Below, one piece after another: positions 58,023-64,000 of a stretch of 64,000 bases of DNA. Origin of the DNA: Silvibacterium dinghuense (GTDB taxonomy: Bacteria; Acidobacteriota; Terriglobia; Terriglobales; Acidobacteriaceae); the NCBI RefSeq assembly GCF_004123295.1, contig NZ_SDMK01000004.1, forward strand, positions 62,001-126,000, in the 5' to 3' direction. Numbering within the stretch: position 1 is the stretch's first letter; every line of letters starts with the position of its first letter. The notes under the pieces are model-generated. The model was not told the DNA's origin. It did not search any database and saw only the letters and a program-made list of their open reading frames with translations. A program made the translations under genes and the position numbers.

Positions 58023-60842
58023 CTACCCCAGCAGCTCGCCAACCACCTTCACAGCACTCGCGAGCGCCGCGTCCAGCTGCGAAGCATCCTTACCGCCGGC
58101 CTCGGCCATATCCGGGCGTCCGCCGCCCGAGCCGCCGACGAGCTTTGCCACCTGGCCAACTACCTTGCCCGCCTGCACCTTCGCCGTCAGATCCTTGGTT
58201 ACGCCGACAATGATCGCCACTTTGCCTTCGCCATCCGCCGAGCCAAGCACCACCACGCCCGAGCCCAGCTTGTTGCGCAGGTTATCGACGAGCGTCCGCA
58301 TCTGCCCGCGATCGAGCGCATCCACGCGCTGCGAGAGCACCTTGATGCCCTTCACCTCGACCGCCGAGTCGGTCGCATTCGAGAGCGAGCTCGCCGCCGA
58401 CTTCATCCGCGCCTCATCCAGCTCGCGGCGCAGCTTCTTCAGCTCGTCCTCCTGCGAAGCAAGACGCACACGCAGAGATTCGGCCGGAGTCAGCTCCGCC
58501 GAAGGCGCAAACTGCGACGCCAGTTGCGCAACAGCAAATCCGCGGCGGAACTCATCGAGCGCGCCCAGACCGGTGACGGCCTCCACACGCCGCACGCCCG
58601 ACGACACCGAGCCCTCGCCAATCAGCTTCACCACGCCGATCTCGCCCGTCGCGCCGGTATGCGTGCCTCCACATAATTCCGTGGAGAAGTCGCCGATCTT
58701 CACCACGCGCACTCGCTCGCCGTACTTCTCGCCGAAGAGCGCCATGGCGTGATACTCGTTCACGGCCACGTCGATCGGCACATCCACAATGGTGTCGACC
58801 TTCGTGTTGCCCAGCACTTCCTTATTGATAAGGCTCTCGACATCGGCCAGCTCCTCATCGGCAATCGGCGCAAAGTGCGAGAAGTCGAAGCGCAGACGGG
58901 TCGGATCGTTGAGCGATCCGGCCTGCTTCACATGCTTGCCCAGTACCTCGCGCAGCGCCGCATGCAGCAGATGCGTCGCCGTGTGATTGCGCTGCGTGGC
59001 ATAGCGGAAGTCGGCATCGACAACGGTATCCACCTTCGCGCCCACCGCCAGCGGCGCGCGCAGCACAGCCTTGTGCGCGAAGACACCCTGCACCGGCTTG
59101 GTGCAGCCGCTCACGTCTGCGATGACCGCGTTGTGATCGTCCGAGTAGAGCCATCCACGGTCGCCCACCTGTCCGCCCGAGTCGGCATAAAAGCTTGTGT
59201 TGTTCAGCACAATTTCGACCGCATCGCCCGCAGCCGCAACCGGAACGCCCACGCCGTCCTTCACGATGGCCAGCACTTCCGCCCCGTCGACGCGCAGCGT
59301 CTTGTAGCCCTCGAAGTCGGTCTTCGCCAGCTCGCGATAGACCGGGCTCGCCGACTGCTTCGCGCCACCCTTCCACGAGGCACGAGCCCGCGCCTGCTCC
59401 TCCGCACGCGCAGCTTCAAAGCCATCGAGATCGAAGTGAATGCCCGCATCATGCGCCGCATCGGTCATGAAGTCGAGCGGCAGACCGAAGGTCTCGTAGA
59501 GATGGAAAGCCTTATCGCCGGGAACACTAGGATTGGCCTGCGGAGCAATATCCCCCCAATCCTCTTCGCTGATCGGACGACCAAACCAAGAGCTGAGCTC
59601 AGCGAGTGCTTCATTCGGCATGCTCGCTAGATTCTTCTCTGCTTGCTTTGCCTCCAGCAAGCGAGCATACGTATCTTTGCTCTTAGCTAGAAGCTGATCC
59701 AACTGTCGAGCGCCAATTTCCAGCACACGCGCAAACTGCCGCTCCTCAGCCTCGACCACCTTGGCCACGCGGTCCGCACTCTCGTTCAGCTCGGGATACG
59801 CTCCGGCCATCTCATCGCGCACCGCGTAAACCATCTCGCGCATGAAAGGCTTGTCCTGACCGAGCAGGCGTCCATGACGAATGCCGCGACGAAGAATCTT
59901 GCGCAGCACGTAGCCGCGTCCTTCATTCGCAGGCAGCACGCCATCGGAGATAAGGAAGGTCGCCGCACGCGCGTGGTCCGCAATGATGCGCAATGAAGCC
60001 TTCTGGCGATCGTCCGTTGCTTCCGCCGTCAGCTCCGCAGCCCGCTTGATCAGCGGCGTAAACAGATCCGTCTCGAAGTTCGACAGCACGCCCTGCATCA
60101 CTGAAGCCATGCGCTCGAGACCCGCGCCAGTGTCAATCGAAGGCTTGGGTAGCAGCGCCAGCTCGCCATTGGCGCTGCGGTCGAACTGCATGAACACCAG
60201 GTTCCAGATCTCGACATAGCGCGCGTCGTCTTCGCCGAACGGCTTGTTGACACCCGGCGTCTCCGCCGCCTCGATGCCCATGTCGTAGAAGATCTCCGAG
60301 CACGGCCCGCACGGCCCCGTGTCGCCCATCTGCCAGAAGTTATCCTTGGCGCCCATCTCGAAAATGCGCTCGGCCGGCACGCCCGTCTCGAGCCACAGCT
60401 TGTAGGCCTCTTCGTCCCGAGGCACGCCGTTCTCGCCCTTGAAGATGGTGACGTAGAGCCGGTCCTTCGGAATCCCGAACCACTCGGGCGAGGTCACCAG
60501 CTCCCACGCGTAGGCGATCGCATCCTTCTTGAAGTAGTCGCCGAAGCTGAAGTTGCCCAGCATCTCGAAGAAGGTGTGATGACGGCGCGTGAAGCCCACG
60601 TTCTCGAGGTCGTTATGCTTGCCGCCCGCGCGCACGCACTTCTGCGAGGTCGTCGCCCGGTTGTAATCGCGGTGCTCCACGCCCAGGAAGACGTCCTTGA
60701 ACTGGTTCATGCCCGCATTGGTGAACAGCAGCGTCGGGTCGTTGGCAGGCACAAGCGAAGACGAGTGCACACGGCGGTGCCCCTTCGTCTCAAAAAAGCG
60801 CAGAAAGGTCTCGCGAATATCGGAACCGGAGCGGTATTGCAT
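58023..60842 (-). CDS. alaS: Alanine--tRNA ligase
   Basis: This protein of about 939 residues is complete. ATG 60842 ([18 protein letters not shown]) is chosen; a GTG two codons earlier is possible. Catalytic domain: [61 protein letters not shown] and FMQFDRS. Editing domain: [16 protein letters not shown] (two zinc-binding His) and [15 protein letters not shown] (Cys). The C-terminal DHHA1-type domain ends [13 protein letters not shown]. Around residues 384-440 there is an insert of about 50 residues ([20 protein letters not shown] and on) just before [18 protein letters not shown], absent in the common form, which explains the length above the usual 875. Confidence 0.95.
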   Translation of the reverse strand: MQYRSGSDIRETFLRFFETKGHRRVHSSSLVPANDPTLLFTNAGMNQFKDVFLGVEHRDYNRATTSQKCVRAGGKHNDLENVGFTRRHHTFFEMLGNFSFGDYFKKDAIAYAWELVTSPEWFGIPKDRLYVTIFKGENGVPRDEEAYKLWLETGVPAERIFEMGAKDNFWQMGDTGPCGPCSEIFYDMGIEAAETPGVNKPFGEDDARYVEIWNLVFMQFDRSANGELALLPKPSIDTGAGLERMASVMQGVLSNFETDLFTPLIKRAAELTAEATDDRQKASLRIIADHARAATFLISDGVLPANEGRGYVLRKILRRGIRHGRLLGQDKPFMREMVYAVRDEMAGAYPELNESADRVAKVVEAEERQFARVLEIGARQLDQLLAKSKDTYARLLEAKQAEKNLASMPNEALAELSSWFGRPISEEDWGDIAPQANPSVPGDKAFHLYETFGLPLDFMTDAAHDAGIHFDLDGFEAARAEEQARARASWKGGAKQSASPVYRELAKTDFEGYKTLRVDGAEVLAIVKDGVGVPVAAAGDAVEIVLNNTSFYADSGGQVGDRGWLYSDDHNAVIADVSGCTKPVQGVFAHKAVLRAPLAVGAKVDTVVDADFRYATQRNHTATHLLHAALREVLGKHVKQAGSLNDPTRLRFDFSHFAPIADEELADVESLINKEVLGNTKVDTIVDVPIDVAVNEYHAMALFGEKYGERVRVVKIGDFSTELCGGTHTGATGEIGVVKLIGEGSVSSGVRRVEAVTGLGALDEFRRGFAVAQLASQFAPSAELTPAESLRVRLASQEDELKKLRRELDEARMKSAASSLSNATDSAVEVKGIKVLSQRVDALDRGQMRTLVDNLRNKLGSGVVVLGSADGEGKVAIIVGVTKDLTAKVQAGKVVGQVAKLVGGSGGGRPDMAEAGGKDASQLDAALASAVKVVGELLG

Positions 60843-60949
60843 TCCCACAGTTTACTAGGAGGATTCCCCTCTGCGGCGGCGGGAACGTCCGCTGGCAGAA
60901 CGAAAACGGGTACCAAATTCCTGCGAATGTGCCCCAGCCGGAGAGAACG

Positions 60950-61178
60950 TTCGCGCGGAGTCCGCAAAGAGACGCCAAGCGCGCGATTGCTTTCGAGGAT
61001 GTCTTCGCGGTTTTTCTTTGCGAGCTTTGCGTCTTGGCGCGAACGGGATGCGCGGGCAGCGTTCTACCGTCGCTCTTCATGACGGTGGCCCATTCAAGCC
61101 TGGTTTTGGCTTAAGTGGGGAAGTATGAGGCTTATCCTGTACCCACCCAAGCAATAGAAGCTTGGATGGCCACCGTCA
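60950..61178. repeat. Intergenic repeats upstream of alaS and at the recX end
   Basis: CGCAAAGAGACGCCAAG (near 60963) faces CTTTGCGTCTTGGCG (near 61026), an imperfect inverted pair built from a Gly/Cys-codon-like CGCAAAG phrase common in intergenic repeats. Next, TGACGGTGGCC (61080-61090) pairs with GGCCACCGTCA (61168-61178), the latter overlapping the recX stop. No gene is seen in 60843-61175. Confidence 0.6.
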
Positions 61179-61721
61179 GAGCTCGTGATCGAACCCTGGC
61201 TCCAAGCCCGCCAGCGCCTCATCCTCCACATCCCAGCTCTTGAGGATCTTGAAGATCACGCCGGTCGAGAAGCCGGCCCGCACCAGCAGACGCATCACTC
61301 TCGCCGCATCCTTGTCAGTGGCAGGCTTTTTCACGCGCTTGCGCTCCAGATGACGGCGCGCCAGCTCTTCCTCGTTCACCTCACCGTAGGCGGCTTCGAG
61401 CGTCTCCGAGATCAGCTCCTTGTCCACGCCCTTCACGGTAAGATCCTGCCGCACGCGCCGCTGGCCCAGCGCCATGTTGTCCTGCCGCAGCCGCGTGTAG
61501 GTCGCCGCGAAGTCGGCATCGTTCAGATAGCCATACTCCTTCAACCGCTTCAACACATGGTCGATCTTCGCCTGCCCCAGCGCGCCTTCTTCCACGCGCC
61601 CGCGCAGCAGACGCGTCAACTCGGCCACGGTGCGCATCCGCCGCCCTAGCGCCTTCACCGCATACTCATGCAGCGCTTCGGCGTCGAGCGGCTCGGTCTT
61701 CTTTACGCGTCCAAACGGCAT
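61176..61721 (-). CDS. recX: Regulatory protein RecX
   Basis: This is a 181-residue helical-repeat protein. ATG 61721 (MPFGRVKK) is chosen; a TTG at 61730 overlaps the stop of the upstream toxin-like gene. RecX marks: YAVKALGRRMRTVAELTRLL, VLKRLKEYGYLNDADFAATY, LGQRRVRQDLTVKGVD and the third repeat VMRLLVRAGFSTGVIFKIL. It limits RecA filament growth. recA itself is not in the window. Its last codons overlap one arm of an intergenic inverted repeat. Confidence 0.88.
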   Translation of the reverse strand: MPFGRVKKTEPLDAEALHEYAVKALGRRMRTVAELTRLLRGRVEEGALGQAKIDHVLKRLKEYGYLNDADFAATYTRLRQDNMALGQRRVRQDLTVKGVDKELISETLEAAYGEVNEEELARRHLERKRVKKPATDKDAARVMRLLVRAGFSTGVIFKILKSWDVEDEALAGLEPGFDHEL

Positions 61722-61726
61722 CGGGC

Positions 61727-62146
61727 TCAAACTCTATCGATAAGCAGGTGAAATGGATTGTGACGCCGCCAGCGGTAAGAACGGAAATCGCTGTCGAGCG
61801 TAAGAATATCGCCGGTGTCCAACTCATCCGCCATCTGTATGAGGCATGCATCCGCCAACGACGCCGGAATGTCACGATACTTTTCCATCAAGGCGCGTAC
61901 AGCACTCGCTGCATCGACAAGCCGCCATGGCATTTCAAATGAGCCGCTTTCGATATTTGCAACCACGGCATCGACCGCGCCCACCGATCTTTTCAGCAGA
62001 TGACAGCTCTCCATGATGACGGGCTCACATGTCACAAGCGGTCGATCTAACTCCTCGAGTGCCCGGACACACATCGCATGGTACGCATCTCTTTGATGGA
62101 AGAGAGCCACAATGACGCTGGCATCCAACAAAACCGGAGAGATCAA
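61727..62146 (-). CDS. PIN-domain protein (VapC-like toxin)
   Basis: This is a 139-residue PIN-fold nuclease starting at TTG 62146, which overlaps the stop of the antitoxin-like gene as TTGA. The acidic residues that bind magnesium are in LLDASVIVALF (Asp), VIMESCHLL (Glu), SLADACLIQMAD (Asp) and TLDSDF (Asp). VapC toxins cut tRNA or rRNA when freed from antitoxin. The pairing and order (antitoxin first) support a toxin-antitoxin module; the target is unknown. Confidence 0.82.
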   Translation of the reverse strand: MISPVLLDASVIVALFHQRDAYHAMCVRALEELDRPLVTCEPVIMESCHLLKRSVGAVDAVVANIESGSFEMPWRLVDAASAVRALMEKYRDIPASLADACLIQMADELDTGDILTLDSDFRSYRWRRHNPFHLLIDRV

Positions 62147-62373
62147 CGCCCGAGGTCTTCCAGGTATTTCTTGTTGGTCGAAAGGTCACTTGGCCCGGCA
62201 TCGAACTGCCCTATCCCGATGATCTTCTTCCTCGGATAGGTCTCATGTTGCTTCTTCACCAACCGCAGTCCCTCGCGGATCAGCTCCGAAGCACTCGAGC
62301 CTGTACGCTGCATGAGCAGGTCCAGATCCGCCCGCTCATCCTTATCCAGCCGTGCCTGCACGATGCTCTTCAT
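62143..62373 (-). CDS. Ribbon-helix-helix antitoxin-like protein (VapB/CopG type)
   Basis: This 76-residue protein starts at ATG 62373 (MKSIVQARLDKDERADL); GTG 62391 would add six residues. The first 45 residues have the ribbon-helix-helix pattern: a beta strand, DKDERADLDLLMQRTG, then SASELIREGLRLV. The C-terminal tail (IGIGQFDAGPSDLSTNKKYL) is the kind that wraps around a PIN toxin. It should repress its own promoter and neutralise the next protein. Confidence 0.8.
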   Translation of the reverse strand: MKSIVQARLDKDERADLDLLMQRTGSSASELIREGLRLVKKQHETYPRKKIIGIGQFDAGPSDLSTNKKYLEDLGR

Positions 62374-62415
62374 CGCTTTATTGTATGACACCTTTTATTT
62401 TTCGTATGACAATTA

Positions 62416-64000
62416 TTACTTCGTCCACTGATCCACCCAGTCATTCACCGTCTTGTACCAGAGCTGCGAATTCTGCGGCTTCGTCACCCAGTGGCTCTCG
62501 TCCGGAAAGTACAGCATCTTCGACGGCACACCCATCCTCTGCAGCGTGGTGAAGAGCTGATAACCCTCCGAGACATCCAGTCGATAGTCGTGCTGCGAGT
62601 GGATCACCAGTGTCGGCGTCTTCATGCGCGGCGCCGAAAGCATCGGCGACCAGCGACGATACATCGCTCGATTCGTCCACGGCGTGCTGCCGAACTCCCA
62701 CTCGTTGAACCACAGCTCTTCGGTCGTCCCATACGCCGACTCCGGATTGAACATCCCGTCGTGCGTCACAATGCAGCGAAAGCGGTCCGTGTGGCCAAGA
62801 ATCCAGTCCGCCATAAAGCCGCCGTAGCTCGCGCCCAGCGCGCACTCACGGCTCTTGTCGATAAACGGATACTTCACCTCTGCCGCCGTCATCCCGTTCA
62901 TCAGGTCGAGATACGGCTTGCCGCCCCAGTCGCGGTTCACCCGATCCACAAACGCCTGCCCATAGCCGACCGACCCGCCCGGGTTGATCATCACCACCAC
63001 ATAGCCATTCGCCGCAAACAGCTCCGCATTCCAGCGATAGCTCCAGCTGTCGCCCCATTCGCCCTGCGGTCCGCCATGGATCAGCATCTTCACCGGATAC
63101 TTCTTCGTTTCATCGAAGCCCGGCGGCCGGAGGATAAAGCCCTCCACGCGCACCCGACCCAAGGACGAGAACCAGTAGTGCTCCATCTTCGACAGGTCTA
63201 ATGCTTCGAGCAAAACAGCGTTCAAGTGAGTGACATCCTTCTGCATGAAGAAGGTCTGCGTCATCCCCAGATCGGTCGGAGAAGCATACGTCACTCTGCG
63301 ATGCGCCATTCCTGCCGCCGCTTTTCTTACTCTGTCCGTCTCGAGCGCCACCACATCGCCCGGCACGCGCACCGTCTGCCGTGCAGCCACGATCGTCTTC
63401 CCATCCGGCGTTACATGCAGATCGCCGTAGGTACCCTCATCCGTCAATTCGCTGCTCTGCTTGCCGTCGAGCGAAGTCACAAACACCGGCTCTTCGCCCA
63501 AGTCCCCCGCGGCAAAATAAATCTTCTGCGAGTCCGGAGCCCACACGAACTCGTCTATCCAACGGTCAAAGTCAGGCAGGGGCTCTGTAATCTTCTTCGA
63601 CGCGCGGTCGTACACCACCAGCCGGAAGCGGTCACTCTCATAACCCGCACGCGCCTGCGAGCGCCACGCAATCGACTTCCCATCCGGCGAGTACGCAGGC
63701 GAATGATCGCCTCCTGCCGCGGTTGAAATCTTCACCGGCTTCGCGTTCGCGTCGTCCAGCCGCAGCGTGAAGATATCCGAGTTCGTGCTCGTCGCCGCCA
63801 CTGGGTCGAGATTCTCCTCGAAGGCGATCTCCTTGCCGTCCGGCGCAAAGGCATATTGATCCGGGCCGCCCATTGAGAACGGCGGCACATCGTGCCCGTC
63901 ACCCGGCGTCAGATCGCGCAGCGCGCTCCCATCGGCGCTCACCAGAAAAAGATGGCTGCGCTTGTCGCCCGTAAAGTGATCCCAGTGCCGATAAAGCAGG
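62416..64000 (-). CDS. S9-family peptidase (acylaminoacyl/dipeptidyl peptidase-like), 5' end outside window
   Basis: The frame is open to the right edge of the window (LYRHWDHFTGDKRSHLFLVS before residue 1 of the visible GTG), so the N-terminus is missing. The N-terminal part shows propeller repeats (YAFAPDGKEIAFEE, SPAYSPDGKSIAWRSQ, DLHVTPDGKTIVAAR). The C-terminal alpha/beta-hydrolase domain has ECALGASYGGFMADW with the nucleophile Ser, SQHDYRLDVSEG with Asp and PDESHWVTKPQN with His. These enzymes cut short peptides in the periplasm or cytoplasm. Substrate preference cannot be told. Confidence 0.9.
   Translation of the reverse strand, partial: LLYRHWDHFTGDKRSHLFLVSADGSALRDLTPGDGHDVPPFSMGGPDQYAFAPDGKEIAFEENLDPVAATSTNSDIFTLRLDDANAKPVKISTAAGGDHSPAYSPDGKSIAWRSQARAGYESDRFRLVVYDRASKKITEPLPDFDRWIDEFVWAPDSQKIYFAAGDLGEEPVFVTSLDGKQSSELTDEGTYGDLHVTPDGKTIVAARQTVRVPGDVVALETDRVRKAAAGMAHRRVTYASPTDLGMTQTFFMQKDVTHLNAVLLEALDLSKMEHYWFSSLGRVRVEGFILRPPGFDETKKYPVKMLIHGGPQGEWGDSWSYRWNAELFAANGYVVVMINPGGSVGYGQAFVDRVNRDWGGKPYLDLMNGMTAAEVKYPFIDKSRECALGASYGGFMADWILGHTDRFRCIVTHDGMFNPESAYGTTEELWFNEWEFGSTPWTNRAMYRRWSPMLSAPRMKTPTLVIHSQHDYRLDVSEGYQLFTTLQRMGVPSKMLYFPDESHWVTKPQNSQLWYKTVNDWVDQWTK

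Noticed and set aside
1-64000. CRISPR arrays, insertion-sequence transposases, rRNA operons, classical riboswitches
   Set aside because: No regularly spaced repeats with unique spacers, no DDE transposase frames, no rRNA-like sequence and no recognisable riboswitch core were found on reading.

Overview
The window is a high-GC, densely coded bacterial chromosome segment. An Oar-like TonB-dependent receptor of about 1,160 residues, a TPR-AMIN-amidase cell-wall enzyme, a MerR-TPR fusion protein, a DUF6599-type protein and dispersed intergenic repeats together suggest an acidobacterium of the Acidobacteriaceae/Terriglobia type. That placement is inferred from gene content; no ribosomal RNA or other taxonomic marker gene was compared.

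Layout. (1) 1-12988 is a carbohydrate-use locus. It holds the end of a GH3 beta-glucosidase, a secreted SGNH esterase, a GH35 beta-galactosidase, the TonB receptor, a three-gene sugar-sensing system (sugar-binding lipoprotein, sensor kinase, NarL-type regulator), an SDR dehydrogenase and a mannonate dehydratase. (2) 13085-19520 is a tightly packed six-gene operon on the minus strand: MBOAT acyltransferase, two SGNH proteins, a DltC-like acyl carrier protein, a ketoacyl synthase III homologue whose catalytic cysteine is serine, and an LprI-type lysozyme-inhibitor homologue. Divergent to it is an RlpA-like protein. I read it as a candidate envelope O-acylation and lysozyme-protection system in which the KASIII homologue loads the carrier; it is the most novel-looking system here. 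(3) 20488-27060 is an RND efflux operon with a divergent TetR regulator and a pair of inverted candidate operators. (4) 27095-44193 is a 17-kb element in the 3' half of a tRNA-Pro gene, bounded by 48-bp direct repeats. It carries an integrase, an excisionase-like gene, a replication-like gene, two putative ejection proteins, a small-terminase-like gene, two paralogous tailspikes, a frameshifted serine recombinase and an unusual second tyrosine recombinase. No large terminase, portal or capsid gene is visible, so it is a remnant or a satellite.

(5) 44330-64000 is mostly chromosomal housekeeping: DUF4112, tRNA-His, DUF72, a YheT-like hydrolase, tRNA-Arg, a beta-propeller protein, acyl-CoA dehydrogenase, MerR-TPR, a MetE-like methyltransferase, tRNA-Thr, DUF6599, AMIN amidase, AlaS, RecX, a VapBC-like pair, and an S9 peptidase cut by the window edge. 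Gaps here carry at least two families of dispersed repeats. One of these, as a 51-bp tandem pair, encodes the C-terminus of the MerR-TPR protein.

No CRISPR array, insertion-sequence transposase or replication origin was seen. All family names come from reading motifs by eye; no database search was possible.
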